Assembly (NCBI GenBank): GCA_012656075.1
Contig: JAAKBF010000009.1
Coordinates: 1,240,001-1,304,000, forward strand
DNA from: Phytophthora hibernalis
Taxonomy: Eukaryota > Oomycota > Peronosporomycetes > Peronosporales > Peronosporaceae
Length of the DNA stretch: 64,000 nt
Direction: 5' to 3'
Positions 22,571-34,042 of the stretch are shown here, piece after piece (position 1 is the first letter of the stretch; the number at the start of each line of letters is the position of its first letter). Below the pieces are notes generated by a model. That model did no database searches. It had not been told where the DNA came from and saw nothing but the letters and a program-made list of their open reading frames with translations. Position numbers and translations under genes: made by a program.

Positions 22571-23775
22571 TTCAAGGAACTAACTCGTGGTTGGACGCAG
22601 GTATCACCGACGATAGACGTCCGCGGACTTTCGTCGCTCTGGCGCAATACCTCCGCGAGCATTCCGTTGCCGACTCCACCTTCACCAAGTACTCTGCTGC
22701 GATGACAAAGTGGACGGTATGGACATCACGTCGGGGAATTGAGCCATGGCTCTCGGGCCTCACCGATGAGGATCGTATTCAAGTACTCTCTGAATTTATC
22801 GTGCACGGGTTTCAATATGGATTTGGCGCTGGCAGCGCTACGCGGATCATCAATCGTCAACACGCTGCAAGGCGTTCGTTACTTTTTCTCAGCGGTCGGA
22901 AGGGTCCTTCCGCTTTCCCACCCACACGTTCGCATGCTTCTGAAAGGGATATGCCGGCTCGACACACCTCCGTGGCACAAGGCTCTAGTGTCCATTCGGT
23001 TTCTCGAAACGTGCTTTCACACTCTCCGGTTCGATGATCCTTTCGCCCAAGCTCTCTGGGGGTCGTGTGTGTGGCGTTCTTTTTCCTTCTAAGACGCTCG
23101 GAAATTGTCTCCATCAGCGGAAACGCGTTCAAGTGGTTTGCGCTTAGAGCCGAGGACCTGGTTGTCCTCGATACGACGGGGGCACCGACACTATCGGCGA
23201 TTGAAGCGCGATCTGTACACATGAGTCCAAGACCAATCAGTGTGGGCATGCAACAGCTCGAATGTTGTATCGATCAGGGCACCCATTCCTGTGCCCTGTC
23301 TTCGGCGCTCTTCTTCTTCTACGGTCAAGACAAGACCTTCCTCTCGGGATACCAGCGGCAGTGTACCTGGAGCGCACCGGCCAGCCGGCGTGTATTTCAA
23401 CAGCACATCTGTCCAGTGCGATCAAGAAGGCCGCTGTACAGAATGGTGAGGATCCCAAGAACTTCAGCCCGCACTCCTTTCGTGCCGGGGGTGCAACTCA
23501 CATGTATCGAGCAGGAGTGGGTGCCATGACGGTTCAATTTCACGGTCGGTGGGTTTCGGACACGTTCAAGACCTACACCAACCTCTGCGCGGAATCCGTC
23601 ACCTCCTCGCTGCCAACATGGTGACCGGCTCCAAGGGTGACTCAACTCTTCACAAGTGGGCGTATGCTGCATGACCTACATTGGGGCTCCGCTCTCCTCG
23701 TCCCTTTTGAATGAGCGGATGGTCATGCACATATGCCCATTAATGAACTACGTTGTTTTACCCCAAAGTTGTGGA
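22571..23775 (+). mobile_element. YR retroelement fragment (DIRS/Ngaro-like), 5'-truncated
   Basis: This 1.2-kb segment matches, in the same order, the 3' part of the larger element at 33,920-37,877 (minus strand): the tyrosine recombinase and about 150 bp of trailing sequence, ending near the words CATATGCCCATTAAT and AAAGTTGTGGAAA. It has no reverse transcriptase. The shared 3' end gives the right boundary at about 23,775. The left boundary at about 22,570 is where the NAM-like frame stops making sense. A stand-alone Crypton would also carry only a YR, but the second copy with RT favours a truncated retroelement. Confidence 0.65.
22591..23624 (+). pseudogene. Tyrosine recombinase, frameshifted
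   Basis: The core-binding domain is readable (SVADSTFTKYSAAMTKW, then LSEFIVHGFQYGFG), followed by STIVNTLQGVRYFF-type sequence and the catalytic domain. Catalytic elements seen are FFLLRRSEI (first Arg), HSFRAGGATH (His-x-x-Arg), FHGRWVSDTF (His/Trp position) and KTYTN (Tyr nucleophile). The frame changes at least three times (about 22,840, 23,080-23,100 and 23,260), so no complete enzyme is made. The catalytic residues remain, which suggests recent inactivation or further sequence errors. Confidence 0.7.
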
Positions 23776-23943
23776 AACGCTATTTTCCAGTCAGGAAAGC
23801 GGGAGGTAATGGATCGCGATGCCGGCGCAAGATGTGTGAAAGACTTTCTGGGCGAAGCTGACGAAGAAGAGCTCGTATTTATGACGGCCATTGAAAGAAC
23901 ACCTCGTGATGTGGACGACGGAGAAAACAGGGCCTTGCATTGA

Positions 23944-24691
23944 ATTCTTCAAAATTGATTTCGAGCTTTGGAATTGAAGGTGCGATTTTCAGAAAACAAA
24001 TAAACCTCGGAAACTATATATCTACTTAGAATATGCAAATGCACATTTATTTCCAGTATATTTGTTGGGTATAAACGTCCTGTAGAAAATGATAACCTGC
24101 GTGTTGCCCGTGTCGTTGACCTCAGCCAAGTGCGAGAATCTATTAGCCGGCGGAGGTGGGCCAAACCGGGGTGCCTTCACTCGTCATAGAATGAGCCGGC
24201 AACAAGGAAGACCGTGTGTGTGCTCGCCTATTCGTGCTTAAGTGAACCAAGCAGATGCTTCGAAGCAGGCGCAGGAGATGCCCCGATAAGCTCTCGGCGA
24301 GCATGTTTTTTATGCTTAATAATTGCTGCCAATCGTGGCTATGACAAGCCGTGGAATTGGGTACCCTTTTTGGGTGTAGGCAAGCAAAGAATGTTTGATT
24401 TTTTATCAGAAAAATCGTTTTTATTTTATTTTATTTGCCTTCTAAACACGGTACTTCAACGACAGATGATGTTAGCTTTCATCCTCTAAGGCTGAGAGAA
24501 TACCCGTGGCAGGGCGACTGCCAGTGCAGGGCGAGCGAGAAGGGCGCTACAACTGCAAGCGGGGATACAGTGCGCAACGACAAGAGCGGCTGCAAGTTCC
24601 GACCGAGAAGGGCGCTAACAGTGCAGGGGAGGAGGAGGGCCACTACCAGTGTGCGGAGAGGACGCAGGGCGCAACGACTACTGTTCGATCG
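23944..24691. other. Intergenic 0.75 kb
   Basis: A/T-rich in the left half (long runs near 24,380-24,450). At 24,506-24,690 there is a short G/A-rich frame with CQCRASEKGA and CKFRPRRAL, possibly a worn third copy of the Cys motif in the next gene. Nothing else is recognised. Confidence 0.4.
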
Positions 24692-25427
24692 ATGGAGGGT
24701 GAGCGCTTCAGTATTGTACTTCATTCAAGATTGATAGTTCATTCACGCTGCTAACGGGTGCAATGTGCTTCGTGGTACTGTAGAGCTTCCTCGGCTTTGG
24801 CAGTGCCGGTTTACAGCAGCTTGCAAGGGCGTGCCAGCTGTGAAACGAAATGGAGAATACCATAGTATGTGCGAGCACCACCGAGCGTATCAGCGCGCGA
24901 AGGTTGCAGAGCGTCGTGCAGCCAGAAAACCCCGGCAGCCGACACCGACACAATGCAGATACTCGTCTGGGTGCAATAATGAGCGCGCGAAGAAGAAAGA
25001 CGGGAAGCTGCACAATCTCTGCGAAGTACACCGACAGCGTCAGGATGCTCATCAACGGCAGCGCCAGATGCGGGAGAAATTAGCAAAGGCCAAGAGTTGT
25101 CGAGTGAAGCGGAAGTCAGAGTTCCACCCCGAGTCCGCAGATACCATCGCCCGCGCGCGCCAAACGAATTGCAGCTTACGACGTCATCGAGGGGTACAGA
25201 AAACAACCAGGACCCTCCTGGTTGAGCTGCCACCGACTGTCATGACGGCTAGGCCGTCCTTCGTGTCTAGCGAGACTTCCCAAACGTCTGACGGACCAGC
25301 CGAGTTGACGTTCGAAGGGCTGGCGGAAATGATAATCGCAGAGCAAGAAGAAATTTTGCGAAGAACGGAAGCCGATGAACGCTTCAAGGAGAAGTGCGCT
25401 GCTATCTGGGCGGCGCACGGTAACTAA
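24692..25427 (+). CDS. Small basic protein with two Cys3His zinc-finger-like repeats
   Basis: The best model is a 7-nt first coding exon (24692-24698), an 85-nt intron with GTGAGC donor and CTGTAG acceptor, then exon 24784-25427. It gives 216 residues starting MEELPRLWQCRF. Two copies of C-x5-C-x15-C-x2-H are visible (CRFTAACKG...MCEHH and CRYSSGCNN...LCEVH). Each is followed by a basic helix (AYQRAKVAERRAARK; QRQDAHQRQRQMREK), and an acidic C-terminal helix ends the protein. The pattern suggests zinc binding and perhaps nucleic-acid contact in the nucleus. No family name is recognised. The intronless alternative would need a GTG start at 24765. Confidence 0.6.
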
Positions 25428-26560
25428 CTGAGCAGGACCGAGTTTAACACTGCAAGAAAATATAAGTGGTTGCCAGCCTGACTGAATTTTGTATCTACAG
25501 TAACTGCGGTGAATTTTGGCTCCAAAACACTATATATTTACTGCAGGCAGGTGTCAGGTTAGCTTTAATCAATGCGGTCGAATCGAAATTACCTGGGTAC
25601 GATGAAAAGCTAAATCCACCGTGCAGGCATGGAAAACACCAGGCGAATGTGTCCTGCAGGGTAATCCACAAGGCTTCGGTGACGACGTCTTGGGGGAATG
25701 TTGCGGTTTGGCTTTTTTGCATGAACCCGTTCTCCTGTGTGAGCGTCACGGAGTCAATGACGAACACGACGCCACTAGCTGTGCCGTCCAGTCTCGCCAG
25801 CTTCCCTTGAGCTCCGTCACTTCCCGTGCGCACAGTAAAGGCACCGGATTTCGAAGCACCACTCGCGTGGCCAGCAGTTTCGACCCTGCGACGCCCATGC
25901 GCTCCAGCCCTCCTCGTCGGTCGAGGCGGTGTCCGACAGCACCTTGTTGATGTCCTGGTTCAAGCACGTGGCCAATGGATCGAGCATCTCGACCGAGAAC
26001 TGGTCCAGCAGTGTGCGCGCGTCCAGCAGCGACGCCTTGAGTGTCAACTCGCGCGACTCTCTGTTGGAGCCTGGTACACACGAAGCTGGCGTGGTGGGTT
26101 GACGTGCATTGTTGTCGCGGAGTTTGCCAGTTCAGCACTAATAAATGTGCCTCGATCATAGCTTTCATATCTAGTTCAACCCCGGTATGCTAATCAAACA
26201 CCGCAACGGTTAGATCGCAACAAACAGCACCGTAAAGTAATGGAATACGCACCAGATCTTCTTGAATCTGCTCCTCTTAGCCGACCGCCATCTAGCGAGC
26301 TCGCGTACACCGAGGTGGTGCATACTGCGGGAACCCGGAAACCCCAGCTACTGCCGAGGTAGGCTGGCTCGGTTGAGAGCTTGTGCAACTAGCTGCATGG
26401 TCCGAACGACAGGAACAGCGTCATTCATCGTCTGCGCGACTTTGCCAGCAACCCGAGCCTCTTCCATTTCAAATACGGCTTGGCGCTCCGGAGTTGTTGT
26501 TAAGTTTTCAAGATTTAATGGCTGGGTGAGTAGAATTGATGTTCTCTGCCTAATTCACGA
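25428..26560 (-). other. Eroded coding patches on minus strand, unidentified
   Basis: Between about 26,490 and 25,495 the minus strand holds several codon-like pieces in changing frames: MEEARVAGKVAQTMND and PVVRTMQLVAQALNRA (near 26,470-26,360), SLLDARTLLDQFSVEMLDPL (26,030-25,960), and GTASGVVFVIDSVTLTQ (near 25,780-25,730). They could be exons of one gene or debris of one. The helical pieces recall trafficking-complex subunits, but I cannot name a family. No intact reading frame can be assembled with confidence. Confidence 0.3.
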
Positions 26561-27892
26561 TTAAGCTACGTATGCAAAAGCCTCGGTGGGAACAGAGTTG
26601 CAGATAAAAACAATTGTATCGCATGTCAGGCGTTGTACCTTGTGAACTGTCATAGCATAACCAAGTCTAAGGGGAATTCCTCGGCGAACAACACGGAAAT
26701 CACTATTCTTTCCCCAGCTAATATCTTTAGGAGGTATCGGAATGATATTTGGAACATCGTCCAAGAAGGAGGGTCCCAGATACATATCCGTAATATGATA
26801 GGCAACTCGCTATCTGAGGTGAACATGAAATCATACACAACGCCATTCGTCCCGTTGCATAGTCCTGCTGATTGCTCGAGGTTATAAGCTATCGTAACAG
26901 GAGCGCCAACGCACAGCTTTATTTCTGTTCCGACAACTCGATCTCTATCTGAGTTTGCACCTTCAGCTTCACTAACAAGGGCATGTACGGTTCCGATGGT
27001 TATATCACGCTGACGGTGAAGGCGTTTCTGCTGAATATGATGCTGGGATTTAATGTGGACAACGGGTACAGTGTTTGCTCGGAGACATTTCTGATTAGCT
27101 GCCTCGACGTCAACGTCCCTGTGTGCAATATGCTTGGCTGTAGCAAAAGCTTCCGGCAATTGATCAATTGGAACACACCCAGAATTAAAAAGAGCTACAT
27201 CTGCTGCTGTAACGTAAACGACGCAGTGCGTCAAACCACTCAGGATCAATTCTACCTCTGTTTTCGTGCAGATACACTCAACACTTTCCCAAATCTCCTA
27301 CCTTTCCGGTGGATATCATTTGCAATTTTGTGTATGGATGTCGACAGTGAGTACGGCACAACAGGATCCAACTGGGCGGAATCGCCTGTAAATATTACAT
27401 CTCGACCTCCAAAGGGTAGATGGCGGTGGCTGGGCCACATTTCCCGCATGCGTTGGTCAATCCAGTATAGCATTCCACAGGAAATGACACTGAACTCGTC
27501 GATTACAACTAAGTGCACATCTTTATATCATTGCTGTAGTTTGCTCGCGGCTCCGTTTTTCTGGACTGGTAATGGAGTGTAGGGAACGGAATATCTAGAA
27601 AACGAAGCGAATCCTAGTGCTGAGAAGATCGTTTGACCCTTTATGTTAAATGCTGCGGTGCCTTGGTGGGCAAGGAGCAGGACGCGCAGGGCGAACGTTC
27701 GATACTGTTTCCAGCGAAAACATAATGTACGTCTTTCACAATATGATCTATAAGCCAGCTCTTTCCCGAGCCTCCCTCTCCACTAATTATTAGTTGAAGC
27801 GGTTGACATTCCGTGCATTGCAGTTCAGCCTTTAATCGAGCCCTTGATTGTTGCATTGCAAGCGCAAATGGTACCCACTGAGAGTCATCCAT
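26561..27892 (-). pseudogene. Helitron Pif1-type helicase region, broken
   Basis: Superfamily 1B helicase motifs are in order: Walker A GEGGSGKSWLID (about 27,760-27,790), Walker B LVVIDEFSVI (27,510), GGRDVIFTGDSAQLDPV (27,400-27,360), the ANTVPVVHIKSQ region, NGTNGVVYDF near 26,840, and motif VI LRLGYAMTVHKVQ near 26,640. The frame ends early at AFAYVA followed by a stop, before the usual LSR ending, and is broken near 27,250 and 27,520-27,650. It is the motor domain of the same element as the Rep. Confidence 0.85.
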
Positions 27893-28306
27893 CGTCTCAA
27901 GGAAGTGTGTGTTACCATCTTCGAAAGCAGGATATCTATACGAGCTATGGGTAATACCACGAAACCTCGAAACCGCTATTTTTCTTTCATCCAGGGTTGT
28001 ACGTGTGTCTTCACAAATTCTCTAGCTTTTATGACGTCCTCAGCCGAAAAGCATGTCTGGCGTTCCATTCAATCGGGCGATTGGTCACCGGCGTACTACT
28101 TTCAAGAGGAGCAGGTTGTGTAGCAAAACTAATGTCTTCGTCTATAAGCAAGTAGGGAGGTGTTCTAATACGTGCAAGGTATTGGCTTTCTTCAGCAGCT
28201 CAAAATAGGGCTGGCGGGCAATTTTGGCGTTTGATTCCTGCAGCAGCTCACTATCCAGATTTCTTTCCTGTGCAGCAATACATGCAGCGACGCAATCATC
28301 ATCCGT

Positions 28307-31080
28307 TTATGGGAGTTCATTCAATGAACGCCATGGTACGTGAAGAAACAGCTCTGCAAAGCAAAAGTTAGGGTTCTTAATGTCAGGGTCCATCCAAGGC
28401 GACATTCGAATGACTTGAGTCTTTCCTTTTCTTTTTATGTATCCCTCTCCATCGATTCTTTTCCAGTATTCTTGTTTGGAGCTTTGACTACCGATACGCT
28501 CAGTCATGTCAAACCCTTCGACAAATGCTGCGAAGCTCATCGTATCGAACGTAGCGCACTCTGGTCTGGCCATATATGCACGCTCAATAGGCTCAACACG
28601 AAATCCGGATTCCTCTGCACTGTCTAGTCTGACAAGGGTTTGCAAGTGAAACCTTTCTACACGATAGCACCGCAACTCGTGACGTAAAGCTTTGACCCGG
28701 GTAACTGCTCTAGACTTTCCGTGAAGAGATAGCTCACGCAGCAAAATATAATAAGCCTCCTGAGCGCTATCTTCTCTTATCGACAAAGCAGCGTTTGCAA
28801 CCCGCTTCAGCATAGCGTGATAAGGTAAGTTGGGATCGCAACGCTTAACTGCAGCAGCTAACACCTTTTTGAACCGAAGTGTATCGGGCTCTGCCTTACT
28901 TACGTAGGCGCCAGCATATTCAGCAGCGCCGTAGGCGTTTCCTATCAACTGAATATCCATATTTGCCCGCCACGAGGATAAAACTACCGGGGAGAAATTG
29001 TTGATGGTTCGCACTTCGCATTTAAGTTTGACGGTAAAAGATGGCGTTCCATCGAAGCAATGGTTGCATCAATTTCCGTTTTAGGTTGAATAGCTTTGGG
29101 GTAACCAAATCGGCATTCACTACTTTTTTTCCTACAAGGCGCGCCAGGATAGCAGATGTGTTGTTGTACTCGCTGAACTACTCGAGAAAGATCGCACTCC
29201 CATTCTTCTGATCCATGCGATGGAGGCCACATCGCCAAGATATCAATATTTTCTTCTTTTTGAGTAGTGCATGTAGTGCATGAGCACGCGTCAAGGGACT
29301 GGAGAGATTTCGACAATACTGAAATGTGTTTGTCAACGAAAGCAGCTAGCTCAGTTCTACTTTCTTCAGAAAGAGACATATAAAGTACATCAAGTGCATT
29401 TTTATCCAAAGCAGAGCATGAATATGCGGAGATCCACGTTGTTGAAACTCAACTCGCCAGAAGAAATCCTCAATCTCTCCTAACGGCTTATCTCGACCGC
29501 ACAGTATATGGTCTACAAATGCTTGAAACCGATGATGAAAGAAACGAGCAGCGATATCTGGATTTTCCTGCAAATATTTCCTTCTGTCTTTAGATGACAA
29601 ATGACGGCATTCATCTAGAGTCAAATCTGGGTTACATGCTTTACAAAACTCAGGCCAAATAGTGCCTGCAGCGCTGAGCGTAAAAGGTAGGAAAGCGCGA
29701 GGGAAGGACTCGACTTCCAATCATAGCCATCACTTCGACTATAATGTTCGCCCAGTACAACCCACTTCCACGCACAACGCGAAAGTATGGCTTCAACGAT
29801 TCCAATAGTTGCATAGCCCTACTTGTGTCTTTATCTGTCTTAGTGCTATTGAGCTCATCATCATTGGAGCCGTCACTGTTTCCACCCACCCTTCGAACTA
29901 ATCCGTCGATTTGACGACGCTGTATAAGGTTAAGGCAGAAGAATTTGAAGTTGCCGTGTATAACGGAGCGACGGTCGTGCGATTTCATCAAATGGGCGCA
30001 GAACTCTGCTATATAAAATTCGTGCGCTCTTGATTCTCCCTCTATCGGGTTATATCCTGCCTCTCCGTTAGGAAACAGTGTTGGAAAACACTTTTGCATC
30101 ATCAGCTTCGTTTTGTATTCATCAATTGGGTCACTATGGCGCTGCAACTCTTTCACAGGGTAATCGGAAGCATCACAATTCAAATTGGCAGCATCTACTT
30201 TTTCTAATTCAGTTTGAGTGTCGCTATCCTTTCTCTCCAGCTCAAAACTTTCAACTAGATCGTCGAACGGGTCGGTTGATTGCCGTTCATTTGTGGAATC
30301 TTGATCTTCCAGGGTTTTATTGGAGCATTCTTCACACAACCAGATATTGTTTTTAAGAAAGAATGGCATTGTACAGAGCTGGAGTTCAGAGAAGTAACGT
30401 TTGATGGCACGGGTGCACGGTTTTCATTGAAATTGCGAGCACCCACGTTTTCCGTATCAGTTGCACCAGGCGCGCGTTCACCACGGTGTTCATTGACTTC
30501 ATTCTGGGACCATACAAGTTGTTGACCTTCCTCATCGGTGAGTGGTATGCAGGGTAGGTCAGTATCGACGTCAAATACTTTCAGTGCAGCCAAATTTTCC
30601 TCAGAAATGCGAACATTGCTATACAGTGGATTATGTTCAATCAACCAGCATAATGCGCGACGTACCAAATCCGGTCGAACCTTGAAAAAGTTTCCAGCTT
30701 GATTGTTGCACGTCTTGAGGAATACGATGCCGCATTTTTTATAGGCCGAGGCAGGTCAAGCACGGTATCTACAGCATTGTTCCAGTAGTTAATCGAGTTC
30801 CCTCGGGTAAATTCTTGGCCGTCACTATACAGATTCACACAGATTGTGAAAGAAACACCCAAACCTATTAGGCGAGCTTCATACGATTGAGTACCGATAC
30901 TTCCACTGGTACAGGTGGAATGCGAAAACCGCTAGCTCTGCAAAACTTCGGAACTTGTTTTTTCAGTAAACTTTGATCACAACGCCTACAGAGCCATACA
31001 CACGCATTATTCGACCCAGGATCAGTAACAATCGAATCCGGAATGATTTCGCAGTCTCCCGTCCTATTACAAAGGGGAGC
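28307..31080 (-). pseudogene. Helitron Rep (HUH endonuclease) region, broken
   Basis: Rep starts and resolves rolling-circle transposition by nicking one strand. Seen here: FPTLFPNGEAGYNP (30,090-30,050), HEFYIAEFCAHLMKS and the RRQIDGL helix, the HUH motif SPHIHALLW near 29,400-29,440, and the catalytic-tyrosine helix EYAGAYVSKAEPD near 28,888-28,920 with Tyr-x3-Tyr. The frame is interrupted near 29,000, 29,350, 29,690 and 30,300 and in the N-terminal third, so no full protein is made. The catalytic residues themselves are still present. Confidence 0.8.
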
Positions 31081-31507
31081 AAATAGGTCACCACGGGGTT
31101 AAATTGCTTGAGCACAGCTTAGTCCTATTTCGCCAATTCTCCGCAGCTCCCACATATCCGCAGAAACGGCGCTTCGATGGGGAAAAAAGGCTGGAATGCG
31201 CACAATACGTAGGTTACCAACGAATTTTCAGCATTCACTCCAGAACTAAGCATACCTTTAGCATCTTCGTTCAGGTGCGCGCTGTGCTCATCTTCCTCGC
31301 CTCCTTTGGCTTTCGACTTGCGTTTTTCTCCTGTTTTAGCTGAAGCTGAGCAGCAGCATTCCGCTTCCTCATCTCATCGTGCCGAGTAAGGCGCATGGCA
31401 GTGTCGTGAGCTTCTTGATCCTCAACAGTAGCCTGCTTCTTCCGCCGTTTCTTCGGTTGCCCAGCCCCACCGTGCTTGTCCAATGCTTTAAGCATCCCTT
31501 GCAGCAC

Positions 31508-33366
31508 TCGATGCAGCTAAAGGTTTCACCATTACTCCGACAGACACTGCACTCCCTTCGACATCAACTGCGACACACAAATGAGTACACTGACCACGAC
31601 TGTAAAGCACCCGGGTCCTTACACTGATTTTTAGCGCTGCTGCAGCGTGCAGATCAAGCTATAATGTGCTTTTGAAGCACAGCAACACTCATCAATTGTG
31701 GCTTGCAGCGAAACCTTTCAGCACGGTATGGAGAACTTCCTTCGAATCGTACACGATCCCTTACGTAGCTCAGAACACTATAGGCGTATGAAGCTGCCAC
31801 TATTTAGCTGAGCAAGTAGCCAGAGCGATTTGACGACTGTGCGATGCGTTGGTTGAAACTGAACACGCAGCCCTTGATTTTCTCTACACGGTCAACACAC
31901 ACAAACCACAGATAGCTTCGATTAACATGCCTTCAACCACGCCATGAGTGCGCATGGAGGGTGACGACTAGATATGGCTGAACAATATGGTGTACTTTCT
32001 AGTCGCGATGGCCATGGCCACACACTTGTAGCACAATGACTGCAACTTGAAGCTGAACACGTAGCACAACATCCTGACGGCTGGATCTGGCGGAGTCAGC
32101 TTGGGCATTGATATGGCTACCTTTACCACGAGCGATGGGTTGCTGGTTGAAGCTGAATATGTAGGACTGCAACCATACTGTGGATAAATCTCGAGCAGCG
32201 TAAGCGTTCTTTATCGCAAGATCGCGTGTAGCACAATGGCGGCGTTAGGATCTGCCTCTCGTTGAAGATGGCTGAGCACATATTTAAGGCGATGAACAGC
32301 TGCGAGCACACACACACTGCAGAGTCCGTGCGATATGAATGTTGGCCCTGGATATAGAACGACACTATCACATATCTTCGGCACTATTACCCGTGCACAC
32401 TGCAAAGAAAATGCACATTCGACTTGCATCTGTGCGAATATTGTTTTAGAAAGAGAGAAAAGTAATCAGCATAGTGCGGTAACATTACCGATCGGTTCTC
32501 ACAGCCAGAACCACAAGTCTGTCACCAGCTCGATTGTGCAGCGCAGTGACAGTATGGAATCTCATCCTAAGCACATTTCCACAAACACAACAGTCAACTC
32601 GCTACTCGGTCAGTCACATCCGATACAGAAATGTTTACCTCGTCGGGATGGTGCCACGGTCTCGACCAATACTTATTTTGGCTTATCGGCTCGTATTCGA
32701 TAAGCGCTTGCAGCACTCCACGATCCTCAATCTCTAGTTACAGCAAGAGTGTCAGAAAAAGTGGACGGACAGCCGCATGATCCTTACCGGCACGCGTCTC
32801 CAGCGTGTAGCGGACCATCTAGCCGAGTTGCCACGCTCCACATATCTGTCCAAGGTAGACTGCTTCTTTTGCATCAATGCTAGTGATCACAGCACAACAA
32901 ATCGATTACTGAACGCGGCTTGACCAAAGCCTTGCCAACTTTTTCTCAGCTCATTCCATATTCCGTTTAGTCTCGTACATCCCCTGCTTGCGTCACGAGA
33001 AGGTATTGAGTTGTTAGTGGGGAGCGTAGGTCGGCAACGGCATCTTGATCACCCCGAAGTTCAACCGAACCAGCATTTTAAAGCACCAAACCGCAAATGA
33101 ATACAACACAAGGCGGTCTATTCCTGATGCTGTACAAAGTTTTTATTTTGATTTAGTTTTCGAGACCATATACACATCAGCGGCGTCTCCAACATGACTC
33201 TCAAGTCGTCCAGAAACTATTATGACTAGCTAACATCTCGATACAATGTTTCTTGCTCCTGAAGTTGATGAGCGCTCGTCGCATGTAGCACCAGCAGCGT
33301 TCACAGGCGACCTCGTACCGCTCTTCGCCATCGCAGCCTCAGACTTGGTGGACTTAGAACGGGCGA
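31508..33366. other. Non-coding 1.9 kb beside the Helitron
   Basis: No coding frame, RNA gene or clear repeat can be supported. Local sequence is rich in CA/CAC words and short near-repeats (for example AGCTGAA and GTAGCACAATG recur between 32,000 and 32,300), suggesting old duplicated non-coding sequence, perhaps the 5' flank of the Helitron. Confidence 0.35.
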
Positions 33367-33855
33367 CTAAACACGAACAGCAGCCGCACCACGAGTGCGC
33401 GGAGCGACATTTGCACCAGCTGTAGCAGAGGTGTCATCCTTCGTTTCTTCGTCCTCTTGATTGAACACCAGTGCTCTCGCCTTGAGCTTGCGGGTGGCCG
33501 TCTCGCGCTCCTTCTTGCGCTTGAGAATTGGAGGCGCCCGCATCACAACTCGGTTCAGGACACATTCTTCCAGCTGCACGCTCCCTTTCGGGATGTCGGC
33601 GTAAAACCACACGTTGTGGACTTGCTTGAATTCGTACACCGCCCCCGGACGAAACTGCATCGGGGCTGCCTTTGGAGAACCAACCCTCTTCTTGGCGTCC
33701 CACACAGTTATTTGCGCGATGTACGGCTTGCGGTTGACAACATTCAGCTCGGACAAGTCCTTGTTGATGCCCTGAGAGGTGGGTCTAAAACTAGCTTGGA
33801 TTTCGTGTCTTGGTCGAAAGCTGAACTGGGAGCTCGCAGTGGGTGGCTCGCACAT
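33367..33855 (-). CDS. Unidentified 162-residue ORF starting in the element repeat
   Basis: The first 24 residues (MCEPPTASSQFSFRPRHE...) are encoded by the 120-bp direct repeat shared with 37758-37877. The rest (PYIAQITVWDAKKRVG, FRPGAVYEFKQVHNVWFYAD, then a basic stretch KRKKERETATRKLKAR and an Ala/Thr tail) is not repeated. The central part could be a small beta-barrel, OB-like by eye. Either the retroelement repeat was fused to a host gene fragment, or this is the gag-like ORF of a second element of the same group. It is intact, but function and expression are unknown. Confidence 0.4.
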   Translation of the reverse strand: MCEPPTASSQFSFRPRHEIQASFRPTSQGINKDLSELNVVNRKPYIAQITVWDAKKRVGSPKAAPMQFRPGAVYEFKQVHNVWFYADIPKGSVQLEECVLNRVVMRAPPILKRKKERETATRKLKARALVFNQEDEETKDDTSATAGANVAPRTRGAAAVRV

Positions 33856-33904
33856 GATATGTGCACCACATCAGTATTGTACCCATATGTGTAAAACACC
33901 ATTT
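33785..33904. repeat. 120-bp direct repeat, copy 1 of YR retroelement
   Basis: About 95 percent identical by eye to 37758-37877, in the same orientation, from CTAAAACTAGCTTG to AAACACCATTT. It lies just beyond the 3' (left) end of the minus-strand YR element, where the A2 copy of a split direct repeat would be expected in Ngaro-type elements. The other copy is beyond the 5' end. Confidence 0.75.
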
Positions 33905-34042
33905 CCTCTCAGAAAATGAACATTTCCACAACTTTGGGTAAAACATCGTAGTTTATTAATGGGCATATGTGCATGACCATCCGCTCATCCAAAAGGACGA
34001 GAAGAGCGGAGCCCTCATTGTAGGTCATGCGGCATATGCCCA

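Larger units (their letters stand above)
26561..31507 (-). mobile_element. Decayed Helitron (Rep-helicase rolling-circle transposon)
   Basis: The minus strand carries, in order, an N-terminal Cys-containing segment (WLCRRCDQSLLKKQVP, near 31,000), the helitron-like N domain, an HUH Rep nuclease and a Pif1-family helicase, the canonical RepHel order. Many frame changes and stops show it is not autonomous. I could not fix the 5' TC or the 3' CTRR hairpin end, so the limits given are those of recognisable coding. An upstream basic helix-rich frame (31271-31507) may be part of the same ORF. Confidence 0.85.

Noticed and set aside
22571..23775. Stand-alone Crypton DNA transposon
   Set aside because: It carries only a YR, but its sequence and 3' end match an RT-bearing element at 33,920-37,877, so a truncated retroelement copy is more likely.
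26561..31507. Host gene captured by the Helitron
   Set aside because: All recognisable pieces belong to Rep or Pif1; no foreign exon was found between them.
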